DNA of 64,000 nt. Source: Caproiciproducens faecalis. Its GTDB lineage: Bacteria > Bacillota > Clostridia > Oscillospirales > Acutalibacteraceae. Location: assembly GCF_019448085.1 (NCBI RefSeq), contig NZ_JAGFNZ010000006.1, positions 85,894-149,893 on the forward strand. Direction: 5' to 3'. A program made the position numbers and the translations under genes. How positions within the stretch are numbered: position 1 is the first letter of the stretch; every line of letters begins with the position of its first letter. Shown here piece by piece: positions 25,353-32,909 of the stretch. The notes beneath the pieces are model-generated. The model was not told the origin of the DNA, ran no database searches, and saw only the letters and a program-made list of their open reading frames with translations.

Positions 25353-25775
25353 TTATCCTATTTTCTTATCACGCGCAATAAAATAATAATCAACCACTTT
25401 TTTAATGAAACTTTCCGGCAAATCAAAATATTCAGCCAACTGCCATATTTCGGAATACCCTTGCATAAAAGCAGCTTGCAAATCCTCAAATGGCACATAT
25501 CGTTCGATTGCCCAGCGGTTAGCCTTGTACTCATGCTTTGCGACCAAATCCAAGGGGCTACTTACCTTATGCGTGCACCCGGTTGCACAATGGCCGAGTT
25601 CGTGGGCCAAACATTCTTTATAGCTTTTTATACTTTGAAAACATGCCAAATCCAAGAAAATGCCGTATTCGCCGTTAACCTCAATCGTCGCTGCATCAGC
25701 AAAACCTATATCCTTCGTAAAAAGTTTGATTTTATGTTTATCGAGATCACTATATAGTTTGGACAACTCCGTCAT
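25353..25775 (-). CDS. ImmA/IrrE-family metallopeptidase
   Basis: A 140-residue protein with zinc-peptidase motif H58-E-L-G-H62 (LAHELGHCATG) and a downstream YKANRWAIERYVP helix that includes the likely third ligand region. ImmA-type proteases cleave an adjacent ImmR/CI-like repressor on DNA damage or quorum signals, as in ICEBs1. Here the adjacent upstream gene (18 bp away) is a CI-like repressor, so induction by repressor cleavage is the expected mechanism. Confidence 0.85.
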   Translation of the reverse strand: MTELSKLYSDLDKHKIKLFTKDIGFADAATIEVNGEYGIFLDLACFQSIKSYKECLAHELGHCATGCTHKVSSPLDLVAKHEYKANRWAIERYVPFEDLQAAFMQGYSEIWQLAEYFDLPESFIKKVVDYYFIARDKKIG

Positions 25776-25793
25776 ACAGCCCTCCCCAAAGAG

Positions 25794-26576
25794 CTATTTT
25801 TTATTTTTCTCTTGATCTTGGCTCAGTTTAAACAGTCGAGCCATTTCCAAAAGCTTCTGTTTGTTTTCATCGGTCAATTCCTGCGCTTCACTATGGAGTG
25901 CGTAAGTAAAATCATCAAAGGTAATATCAGGCTCGTTTTTCTGCGGAATGACGGGTTTTATTTTTGGCAGTATAGGTACCTTTTTTTCTTCAGCTTTCCA
26001 ATCAGTTCCTTTCATTCCGAACTTTGTACCGTATTTTTCAACTAATTTACTATAGACGTCCGGAGTAAAAGAGCCCATTTGACTCCCGAGAAAATAAGGA
26101 ATGTATTCTTTGAAACTGATATGGGCTATGTCAAAATCACTGTGTACTACACTATGTGAAAAATAGGCAAATATCCGATTTTCAGCGGCTTTAATTCGAT
26201 CGGTAAGAAGGAGAGAACGGTCTTGTTCTATTTGCTCAAATTCATATCTTTTTTCACGCTCTGACTTATTCCATATTCCGAATTTTTTCTTTGCATTTTC
26301 CCATTGTTTATGCCTCTCAAAATGTTTTTTTACATCAGAAGGGACTTTGGGAGAATAAAGGAATTCGCAGTCTTCGCAAATAGTTACATCAAACAAAAGA
26401 CTATCGACCGACACCTCAAAATACTCTGCTATTTTGGACAGAGTGTCACCTTGTGGCGTTGCACCTGTCTTCTTCCACTTGGTAGCTAAAGAATTACTTA
26501 GTCCAATTTCAGTTACGGCTTTTTTAGGGCTAACGCCCTTTTTGTCACACAGCATTTTAAATGTATCAAAGAACAC
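25794..26576 (-). CDS. CI/ImmR-like phage repressor (XRE family)
   Basis: A 260-residue protein. Residues 1-65 are an XRE helix-turn-helix (MLCDKKGVSPKKAVTEIGLSNSLATKWKKTG), followed by a long helical, charged C-terminus (EREKRYEFEQIEQDRSLL) with no LexA-type Ser-Lys protease site. Lack of self-cleavage fits control by the adjacent ImmA-like protease. GTG start at 26576 follows GGGGG seven bases upstream. It is divergent from the early genes across 225 bp that contain a pair of matching 15-bp operators, one inside the early promoter. Confidence 0.85.
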   Translation of the reverse strand: MFFDTFKMLCDKKGVSPKKAVTEIGLSNSLATKWKKTGATPQGDTLSKIAEYFEVSVDSLLFDVTICEDCEFLYSPKVPSDVKKHFERHKQWENAKKKFGIWNKSEREKRYEFEQIEQDRSLLLTDRIKAAENRIFAYFSHSVVHSDFDIAHISFKEYIPYFLGSQMGSFTPDVYSKLVEKYGTKFGMKGTDWKAEEKKVPILPKIKPVIPQKNEPDITFDDFTYALHSEAQELTDENKQKLLEMARLFKLSQDQEKNKK

Positions 26577-26613
26577 AATTCAGCCCCCAGTTTTTTGTGC
26601 AAAACACAGAAGC

Positions 26614-26660
26614 TAACCAAATTAAGCTTTTTGCATTGACATTGATAACTAAATTAAGCT
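26614..26660. promoter_or_regulatory. Repeated operators of the prophage repressor
   Basis: TAACCAAATTAAGCT (26614-26628) and TAACTAAATTAAGCT (26646-26660) differ by one base and lie 32 bp apart, three helical turns, so bound repressors would face the same side. The second lies between -35 and -10 of the rightward early promoter. AGCTAACCAAA at 26611-26621 recurs at 26757-26767 and a weaker TAACTTTAAGTT lies at 26709. Confidence 0.75.
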
Positions 26661-26665
26661 ATACT
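26636..26665 (+). promoter_or_regulatory. Early lytic promoter
   Basis: TTGACA (26636-26641), 18-bp spacer, TATACT (26660-26665). A repressor operator fills the spacer, so repressor and RNA polymerase must compete. Confidence 0.75.
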
Positions 26666-26801
26666 GTGCTTAAACAGATAACCCAAGTAATCAATTTCGC
26701 TTATTGGCTAACTTTAAGTTTTGTAATTTTCGTAAGTGTAATTATATTAACTCAAAAGCTAACCAAAGTCAACATTTTATAGTAAAGAAGGTGAATTTTA
26801 T

Positions 26802-26999
26802 ATGCCTGAACAATGGACAGCTGAAATTATTGGTGAAATGCACCTAAATGGGATAACAGCCAAACAGCTTGCTGCTCAGCTTGGTTACAACCCTAAATAT
26901 GTCAGCGCGGTTTTGAATGGCCACCGCAGCCCCAAAAAAGCGAAACAGGCTTTCCGTGAAAGCCTAAAAGAACTCGTTCAGCAAAAACAGGCTGTCTAA
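26802..26999 (+). CDS. Small XRE/Cro-like DNA-binding protein
   Basis: A 65-residue protein with a helix-turn-helix, MHLNGITAKQLAAQLGYNPKYVSAVLNGHRSPKKA. It is the first gene of the rightward early operon, facing the CI-like repressor, the place of Cro. GAAGGTG lies about eight bases before the ATG. Role as a Cro-type antagonist is inferred from size and position. Confidence 0.75.
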   Translation: MPEQWTAEIIGEMHLNGITAKQLAAQLGYNPKYVSAVLNGHRSPKKAKQAFRESLKELVQQKQAV

Positions 27000-27114
27000 T
27001 TTCTTGTGAGTAATACATAGTATAGCACAAATGTTCTGTATTGCAATCCCTTGTAATTTTCGCAGACCCATTTGTGGTACTGCGGCGTAATTTGAACTAT
27101 GAAAGGAGCTAGTA

Positions 27115-27318
27115 ATGCAAAAATACGAAACCACATGGGATCGGGTACCGGTAGTATTTGATCTTCCCTACGCTGCGACCTTGCTTGGTGTCAGTCTGGA
27201 CAGGATTCGCAAACTCGCCCAACGCGGAGAGTTCCCGGCATTTAAGATCGGTAAGCTCTGGCGGGTAAATAAAGAGGACATGCTTGCTTATTTAGACCGC
27301 CAAAAGGTCGCCTCATGA
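27115..27318 (+). CDS. Excisionase/MerR-like helix-turn-helix protein
   Basis: A 67-residue winged-helix protein (DLPYAATLLGVSLDRIRKLAQRGEFPAFKIGKLWRVNKEDMLAYLDRQ), a clear excisionase-family DNA-binding domain. In phages these bind near att sites to drive excision or act as early regulators. GAAAGGAG lies before the ATG. It overlaps the next gene by four bases. Assignment as the true Xis is uncertain because it is distant from int. Confidence 0.78.
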   Translation: MQKYETTWDRVPVVFDLPYAATLLGVSLDRIRKLAQRGEFPAFKIGKLWRVNKEDMLAYLDRQKVAS

Positions 27319-27599
27319 CCGCCCGCTGCTGCCGCTGCGGCAAACTCTGGCGAGTCAGTATCCTACAGCAGATACCAAAATCTGGTTACATATGCCCGTG
27401 CTGCGCGACGAGAGACAAGCTGATACGGGCGGGGATTATTACGATCGAAGGCGAGCCCAAAGAAATAGCCGCCCTTGAGCTGGCACTCAAAGACGGCAAG
27501 CAGGCGAGTATCATTCAAAATGTTGAGAATTGTTACTCAAGCGGCCAATTGAAACGCCTTGCACGGAATCCACAGAAAGGCATACTGACCCCAAGGTAA
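27315..27599 (+). CDS. Small zinc-ribbon phage protein
   Basis: A 94-residue protein with two cysteine pairs, CCRCGKLW at the start and CPCCATRDK near residue 32, forming a probable zinc ribbon; the rest is helical and basic at the C-terminus. The start overlaps the stop of the excisionase-like gene (ATGA). Its last 89 bp overlap the end of a gene on the other strand. Function unknown. Confidence 0.6.
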   Translation: MTARCCRCGKLWRVSILQQIPKSGYICPCCATRDKLIRAGIITIEGEPKEIAALELALKDGKQASIIQNVENCYSSGQLKRLARNPQKGILTPR

Positions 27600-27900
27600 C
27601 TGTTCCCGAAGATGAGAACGAATGGATAACGGCTTCTTTTAGCAAAACGCAGTCTTTATCTATTTTAGTCTCTGCGTTTTGGTCTATTCCCGGATCATCA
27701 TCAATCGCAAAAGCCAACTGAGTCATTGGATATTCTTTGTCTTCTTTTATTTCACTCAATTTGATTCTATGGTCTAATTCACATTCTATGATTCCAAAGT
27801 TAGTAAGTACTATTATTTTTGAGCGAGTATCTCCTGATTCTCGATCAACATTTATTTCTGCTTGAGCGGTCAACAACATTTCTTTTTTGGACTCATTCAT
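27511..27900 (-). CDS. Hypothetical protein on the opposite strand in the early region
   Basis: A 129-residue acidic protein, with a beta-rich middle (SKIIVLTNFGIIECELDHRIKLSEI) and a terminal hydrophobic part (GTVTLGSVCLSVDSVQGVSIG). AAGGAGG lies nine bases before ATG 27900, which makes a real gene likely. It is transcribed against the early operon, so it may be expressed in the lysogen. No family recognised. Confidence 0.55.
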   Translation of the reverse strand: MNESKKEMLLTAQAEINVDRESGDTRSKIIVLTNFGIIECELDHRIKLSEIKEDKEYPMTQLAFAIDDDPGIDQNAETKIDKDCVLLKEAVIHSFSSSGTVTLGSVCLSVDSVQGVSIGRLSNNSQHFE

Positions 27901-27972
27901 TTTATATCGCCTCCTTTCCGACATTATTCTACTGCGGAAAGGAAAATATTTCAAGTAAAGGAGAAATAAACG

Positions 27973-28158
27973 ATGGATGAAAAAGTAAAATCCACTTTGA
28001 AGCAGTTACAGTCTGCGCTCGAAGCGGCGGCAGATGCCCAGGGCAACAGCGTGACCAAACTGAACGCCTATTTCGTGATGGAACAGGAAGTTGAAAACGC
28101 CGCAAGCCATTGCACACAGGCGCTGTATTGGGCCGCGAAGAAAGGGGAAAAACCATGA
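27973..28158 (+). CDS. Small hypothetical phage protein
   Basis: A 61-residue, largely helical protein (KSTLKQLQSALEAAADAQGN... EQEVENAASHCTQALYWAAKK). AAGGAG lies before the ATG, and its stop overlaps the next start (ATGA). Function unknown; the tight packing supports it as part of the early operon. Confidence 0.6.
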   Translation: MDEKVKSTLKQLQSALEAAADAQGNSVTKLNAYFVMEQEVENAASHCTQALYWAAKKGEKP

Positions 28159-28424
28159 GACATTTTTACGCTGCACTGTTTATCATAGGCCTGATCGGCC
28201 TGTACATATCCGCCGGAGCCGCTGAAATCCAGCCGCTTCTCCCGTGCGCAATTTCCGGTATCATCTGCACCGTTGCTGCGGGAATCGGGATCAGGGGATT
28301 CAATTGGACGGAAAGGAGGGACAAGCCGTGTATGACCCGTGCGAAAAGTGCAAAAGCAGATTTCCTCCCGAAGTATGCCGGCAATTCTGCCACGCGTACA
28401 AATGGGCGAAAGAATGTGATGTGA
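28155..28424 (+). CDS. Small membrane protein
   Basis: An 89-residue protein. Two hydrophobic helices (AALFIIGLIGLYISAGAA and LLPCAISGIICTVAAGIGI) are followed by a basic tail. The start overlaps the previous stop by four bases. The 3' third overlaps the next gene in another frame, so the tail may be of less importance. Function unknown. Confidence 0.55.
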   Translation: MRHFYAALFIIGLIGLYISAGAAEIQPLLPCAISGIICTVAAGIGIRGFNWTERRDKPCMTRAKSAKADFLPKYAGNSATRTNGRKNVM

Positions 28425-28483
28425 AACGTGGATTAGATGAAGCATTATTTCGCCGAATAGGGCGGATATCTCCTGCAAAATAA
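28328..28483 (+). CDS. Small cysteine-rich phage protein
   Basis: A 51-residue protein starting with GTG at 28328, seven bases after AAAGGAGGG. Cysteines in CEKCKSRFPPEVCRQFCHAYKW suggest a small metal-binding knuckle. It overlaps the membrane-protein gene by 97 bp in a different frame; its excellent ribosome site argues that it is real. Function unknown. Confidence 0.55.
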   Translation: MYDPCEKCKSRFPPEVCRQFCHAYKWAKECDVKRGLDEALFRRIGRISPAK

Positions 28484-28512
28484 AAATGCCGCTTCCTTAT
28501 TGGTGAGAAAGG

Positions 28513-29082
28513 ATGATGAAAACGCATTATAAACAAGATATTTCAGGGCAAATATTCGGGAAACTAACGGTAATTAAATACGATCACAGTTCTCCCCACC
28601 GTGAAAGGTACTGGCTATGCAAGTGTTCTTGTGGTAAAGAAATCTGCGTGAGAGTTTCGTATTTGCTTTCCGGAAAAACAAAAAGCTGCGGTTGCGACAG
28701 GCCAGATGCCAAGCTAAAGCAGCTAAAGCCCAACGGAAATAAATATGGCACTATGAGAATTAGCCATATGAGAATATACCATATTTGGCAATCAATGAAA
28801 AACCGGTGCTATTCACCATCGAACAAATGCTATCGCATTTATGGAGGCAGAGGAATTACCATTTGTGACGAATGGAGAAACGATTTTATTGAATTTTGCA
28901 ACTGGGCTTTAAATAGTGGATACACTGGCAATTTGACGATTGACCGAATTGACAACGATAAAGGCTATTTCCCCAAAAATTGCAGATGGATTACAAATTT
29001 AGATCAGCAGAGAAATAAAAGAAATAATAAAGCCGCCAAAGGAACGGCAATTCCATTAGCGGCGCAAACCAAAATATCTTAA
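28513..29082 (+). CDS. HNH homing-endonuclease-like protein (with zinc-binding N-terminus)
   Basis: A 189-residue protein. Residues 10-60 contain a GQIFGKLTVIKYD segment and C-x-C...C-G-C cysteines, as in phage AP2/HNH-associated DNA-binding modules. Residues 90-165 carry the signature IYHIWQSMKNRCYSPSNK, YGGRGITICDEW and LTIDRIDNDKGYFPKNCRWI of free-standing phage endonuclease-like proteins. A related protein is encoded at 36788-37240. These are usually selfish genes inserted between phage genes; no intron is seen here. Confidence 0.75.
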   Translation: MMKTHYKQDISGQIFGKLTVIKYDHSSPHRERYWLCKCSCGKEICVRVSYLLSGKTKSCGCDRPDAKLKQLKPNGNKYGTMRISHMRIYHIWQSMKNRCYSPSNKCYRIYGGRGITICDEWRNDFIEFCNWALNSGYTGNLTIDRIDNDKGYFPKNCRWITNLDQQRNKRNNKAAKGTAIPLAAQTKIS

Positions 29083-29114
29083 CTGCATTATAGCAGATTG
29101 GAGGAAAAAGTCAA

Positions 29115-30548
29115 ATGAAAACAAGTCTAATTAAAATTCGCACCGCGTTCGGTGTGCATGAAACGCAGATATCCGATAAATCGGTCGAGCTGACCGGCAA
29201 GAAAGGCTCCGGCAAGTCATCCGTTCTGGACGCGATCCGTTACGCCCTAACCAACCGCTCCGACCGGGATTACATAGTCAAGCAGGGTGCTGACGAAGCA
29301 GAAATCATTATTGAAACCGACACCGGCCTCCGTATTGACCGGAAACGCAAGGTCGATATGGAAACATCAAATCTGAACCTGAAAGAAAACGGTCTGAACG
29401 TTCCTCGGCCGCAGACGTTCCTTGACGATATTATCACGCCGCTTCAGCTTAACCCAGTCGAATTTATCAGTAAACCTATCGCCGAGCAAAATCGGATCAT
29501 TCTGAATCTGATCGACTACAAGTGGGATATGCAGACAATTCAGGGATGGTTCGGAGAAATTCCGCAGGGTGTTGACTGGAAGCAGAACATTCTGTCAGTA
29601 TTGGATCAAATTCAGGCGGAAAACGGGGTGTATTATCAGACGCGCCAGCAGATCAATTCTGAAAAGCTGTTTAAGCGTAAGGCGGCCGAGGATATCGGCC
29701 TTTCCATCCCGGACAATTTCAACGCCGAGAAATGGGAGGCATACGACACCGGCGCGAAGTATCAGGAGCTTTCCAAAATTCAGCAGGAAAACGGGAAAAT
29801 TCAACGTGCCAAGATGTTCCGTGACAGTTACGAAAGCAAGCTACGCGGCATTCAGGCCGACCGGGATATCTCCATCAGCAACGCCAAGGACGCTATCAGT
29901 GCGGAGCGTGAAGGGCTGGCAAAGACCATTGAACGCTTGAAAGCCGAAATTCGCGCTGCTGAGGACAAGCTCTCCGGCCTAGATTCTAAATATCAGGATA
30001 AGGTTGCGGTCGCCGAGGCCGAATTTAATGAAGCCAAGGCAAAGCTGGACGCGGATACCGGCGTAGCAAACGAGTACGCCGACCGAAAACCGGTTGATAC
30101 TGCCGCCATACAGTCTGAAATCAGTACAGCTGAAGCCATGAAAAAGCACCTTAACGAATATTACCGTATGGTCCGGATGCAGCAGGAAGTTGATGATCTG
30201 CAGGGGAAATCCGACGCTCTGACCGAAAAGATCGAGCTCGCCCGGAAGCTTCCTGGCCAAATCCTCAAAGAGGCAAAAATCCCGGTAGAAGGACTTACGG
30301 TCGAAAAGGGCATTCCTCTGGTCCATGGCCTCCCGCTCTCGAATCTGTCCGATGGCGAAAAGCTTGATCTGTGCGTTGACGTCGCTATCAGCAATCCCAA
30401 GGGACTCCAGATCATCCTGATCGACGGTGCGGAACGTCTGGACGATAAGAGCCGGGCGGCGCTGTACGCGAAGTGCAAGGCCAAGGGGCTGCAGTTTATC
30501 GCGACGAGGACAACGAACGACGATGAATTGAAGGTGACGGAGTTATGA
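29115..30548 (+). CDS. AAA/SMC-like ATPase of the phage recombination module
   Basis: A 477-residue SbcC/RecF-like ATPase. Walker A GKKGSGKSS lies near residue 30, a coiled-coil-rich middle spans about 200-370, the ABC signature LSNLSDGEKLDLCVD and Walker B LQIILIDGAE lie near the C-terminus. The arrangement is a mini-Rad50 head with a short coil. It overlaps a 207-residue partner gene (ATGA), which overlaps a RecE-like nuclease gene, so the three likely act together in end processing. Confidence 0.8.
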   Translation: MKTSLIKIRTAFGVHETQISDKSVELTGKKGSGKSSVLDAIRYALTNRSDRDYIVKQGADEAEIIIETDTGLRIDRKRKVDMETSNLNLKENGLNVPRPQTFLDDIITPLQLNPVEFISKPIAEQNRIILNLIDYKWDMQTIQGWFGEIPQGVDWKQNILSVLDQIQAENGVYYQTRQQINSEKLFKRKAAEDIGLSIPDNFNAEKWEAYDTGAKYQELSKIQQENGKIQRAKMFRDSYESKLRGIQADRDISISNAKDAISAEREGLAKTIERLKAEIRAAEDKLSGLDSKYQDKVAVAEAEFNEAKAKLDADTGVANEYADRKPVDTAAIQSEISTAEAMKKHLNEYYRMVRMQQEVDDLQGKSDALTEKIELARKLPGQILKEAKIPVEGLTVEKGIPLVHGLPLSNLSDGEKLDLCVDVAISNPKGLQIILIDGAERLDDKSRAALYAKCKAKGLQFIATRTTNDDELKVTEL

Positions 30549-31168
30549 GTAAGGACAAACTTGAACGAATTATCGGTGATGCCAGCATCAAGCGCTATTT
30601 TAATACCGAATACATCGGAGCGTATTCTCTCGATGACGGTGCAGAACCGGTTTTGACGATTGATAGCCTCTGGTATGGAGATATAACGCTCGGAGGAGGC
30701 AGGAAAGAGCCACACGTTGTCGTAAAGTTCAAAGAGCGTAGCGTCCCGGGCGTAGAAGAAGTAAAACCTCTGATACTTAACGCCACAAACCGTAAGGCAC
30801 TGAAAAAGATGTACGGCAGCGATTCCGCGGCAAGTCTTGAAGGTCGCAAAATTCAGCTTTACGTTGACCCTCATGTAAGAGATCCACAGGACGGGGGATT
30901 CACCGAAGGTCTCCGCATTCGTCCCTCTATCCCAAAGCAAACCGTAACGGCGACGAAATGCGCCGATTGTGGCGCAGAAATTCAGGGCGCCGGAAAGTTG
31001 AACGCCCAGCAAATCGCGCAGTACACCTATCAGAAATATGGCAAATCACTCTGCTCTGACTGCGCGACAAAAATCAAGGCAGAGGACGATGCGCGAAAGG
31101 CAGCACTTGACCCGCTTGCAGCAGCCCCGGAGTCGAGTGCCCCTGACAGGAAGGACGATGTACTGTGA
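30545..31168 (+). CDS. Conserved phage recombination-module protein with C-terminal zinc ribbon
   Basis: A 207-residue protein: an N-terminal beta-rich domain (residues 1-130), a zinc ribbon CADCG...CSDC (about 138-170) and a disordered acidic-basic tail. It is tightly coupled on both sides to the ATPase and the nuclease, so it may be a DNA-binding or annealing partner. No RecT/Red-beta signature is seen. Function unknown. Confidence 0.6.
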   Translation: MSKDKLERIIGDASIKRYFNTEYIGAYSLDDGAEPVLTIDSLWYGDITLGGGRKEPHVVVKFKERSVPGVEEVKPLILNATNRKALKKMYGSDSAASLEGRKIQLYVDPHVRDPQDGGFTEGLRIRPSIPKQTVTATKCADCGAEIQGAGKLNAQQIAQYTYQKYGKSLCSDCATKIKAEDDARKAALDPLAAAPESSAPDRKDDVL

Positions 31169-31935
31169 ATTTAACCGCAGAAAATTACTTTTCTCCCGAG
31201 AACCAACTCACCTATATTGGCGCTTCTCAGTTCAAATCATTTCTTTTCTGCCCAGCTGCGGCGCTCGCTGAAATTCGCGGCGAATATAGACAGGAAGAAA
31301 CCACGGCGCTTTTGGTCGGTTCCTACGTTGACGCGTATTTCGAGGGAACGCTCGACCTGTTCCGCGCAAAGCACCCGGATATTTTCAAGCGGGACGGCTC
31401 GCTGAAATCCGAATATGTTCAGGCCGAGCAGATTATTCAGCGTATCGAACGCGACGAAATGTTTATGCGGTACATGTCAGGTCAGAAACAGGTAATTATG
31501 ACCGGCGAAATTGCAGGCGTGCCGTTCAAGATTAAGATTGACTCGTATCACCCCGGAAAGGTAATCGTTGACCAGAAGATCATGAAGGACTTAGAGGACA
31601 TTTGGAGTCCTGCCGAAGGTCGCCGCGTTCCCTACTGGTTGAACTGGGGTTATGACTACCAGGGCGCCATATACCGCGAGATTGTCCGGCAGAACACCGG
31701 CGACACGTTGCCGTTTATGATTGCAGCCGCTACGAAGCAGAAGGTCACGCGCCTGCAGATCGGCCAGATTGGCCCGGCTCGTCTGGACTATTGCCTTGAC
31801 ATTGTAAAGCACGAAGCACCCCGGTTCGCCGCTATGAAACGTGGAGAAGTCGAGGCGGAAAGGTGCGAGCAGTGCGATTACTGCGCAGGAACCGCCGTGC
31901 TGAGTGAAATTGTGCCATACATGGAGGCGGGATGA
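31165..31935 (+). CDS. PD-(D/E)XK exonuclease, RecE/exonuclease VIII-like (DUF3799)
   Basis: A 256-residue nuclease. YIGASQFKSFLFCPAAALAEI is the conserved first helix, ALLVGSYVDAYFEG follows, and ITGEIAGVPFKIKIDSYHPGKVIVDQKIMKDL holds the catalytic D and Q/E-x-K. A C-terminal cysteine cluster (CEQCDYC) may bind metal or an iron-sulfur cluster. It makes 3' overhangs for recombination. GTG start overlaps the previous gene; an SSB gene follows. Confidence 0.85.
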   Translation: MNLTAENYFSPENQLTYIGASQFKSFLFCPAAALAEIRGEYRQEETTALLVGSYVDAYFEGTLDLFRAKHPDIFKRDGSLKSEYVQAEQIIQRIERDEMFMRYMSGQKQVIMTGEIAGVPFKIKIDSYHPGKVIVDQKIMKDLEDIWSPAEGRRVPYWLNWGYDYQGAIYREIVRQNTGDTLPFMIAAATKQKVTRLQIGQIGPARLDYCLDIVKHEAPRFAAMKRGEVEAERCEQCDYCAGTAVLSEIVPYMEAG

Positions 31936-32396
31936 TGCTTAACGTTGCAGTTCTAATGGGCCGCCTCGTGGCGGACCCTGAACTCAGACATACTGGCAGC
32001 GATATTTCCGTAACTAGCTTTACGATTGCGGTTGACCGCTCCTATGTGAAATCCGGCGAAGACCGCCAGGCCGATTTCATCGACATAGTCGCATGGCGCA
32101 GCACCGCGGATTTCGTATGCAAGTTCTTCCACAAAGGGCAGATGATTGCCGTGCACGGTGAGATTCAGACTCGCACTTATACCGACAAGGACGGAAACAA
32201 GCGGAAAGCATTTGAAGTCGTCGCGGATAAGGTAAGTTTCTGTGGTAGCAAGAACGAATCAGGCGGCTCGGGTTCTGGCGGATCGTATCAACCCGCAACG
32301 CGCGCACCGGATGTTCCGGCCGATGCGCCGCAATACGCAAGTAATAATGCGGGTGACTTTGAGCAGATGCCGTTAGACGACGACTTGCCGTTTTAG
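31932..32396 (+). CDS. ssb: Single-stranded DNA-binding protein
   Basis: A 154-residue SSB. Residues 1-105 are the OB fold (LNVAVLMGRLVADPELRHT, FIDIVAWRSTADFVCKFFHKGQMIAVHGEI), then a flexible Gly/Ser/Pro linker and the acidic tip DDDLPF that recruits partner proteins. Phage copy within the recombination and replication operon. Confidence 0.93.
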   Translation: MMLNVAVLMGRLVADPELRHTGSDISVTSFTIAVDRSYVKSGEDRQADFIDIVAWRSTADFVCKFFHKGQMIAVHGEIQTRTYTDKDGNKRKAFEVVADKVSFCGSKNESGGSGSGGSYQPATRAPDVPADAPQYASNNAGDFEQMPLDDDLPF

Positions 32397-32398
32397 CC

Positions 32399-32908
32399 AT
32401 GTACGGTGACATTTTTTCTCGAATCAAAGAAGCCATTCCGATGCAGGCCGTAGCGGTGCGGTACGGCTTCGAAGTGAATCGGGCGGGGTACATGCTTTGT
32501 CCGTTCCATAACGATTCACAGCCCTCTCTGCATGTTTATGACGGTACTCGCGGCTGGTGGTGTTTCGTCTGCAATGAGGGTGGATCAGTAATTGATTTCG
32601 TCGCAAAGCTGTTTCAACTTAACGCTCGGCAGGCGGCAATTCGGATTGATAATAATTTTCATCTTGGCTTATCTACTGAGCGCCCGGACAATCGCGAGAT
32701 TGATCGGTGGAAGCAGGAACAAGCAAAAAAGCAAGCTGAATTAAACGTATTTCGGGCTGACTACAACGATAAATGCCGAGAGGCATTAACTATCCGCTCT
32801 CTGCCAAAGCCGCCGCCCAGCAGCCCTCTGTGGGGCCAATATGCGGCACTGCTGGGTAAATTGGATTATTTGGATAATTATTTCTTTACGGAAACTAAAT
32901 GGAAGTGA
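32399..32908 (+). CDS. CHC2 zinc-finger primase-like protein
   Basis: A 169-residue protein. Residues 1-95 are a DnaG-type CHC2 zinc-binding domain (YMLCPFHNDSQPSLHVYDGTRGWWCFVCNEGG, CxxH...CxxC), then VIDFVAKLFQLNARQAA. The TOPRIM catalytic core is absent, so it resembles a stand-alone template-binding part of a primase. The partner is probably the DUF927 helicase encoded next. Confidence 0.8.
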   Translation: MYGDIFSRIKEAIPMQAVAVRYGFEVNRAGYMLCPFHNDSQPSLHVYDGTRGWWCFVCNEGGSVIDFVAKLFQLNARQAAIRIDNNFHLGLSTERPDNREIDRWKQEQAKKQAELNVFRADYNDKCREALTIRSLPKPPPSSPLWGQYAALLGKLDYLDNYFFTETKWK

Positions 32909-32909
32909 G

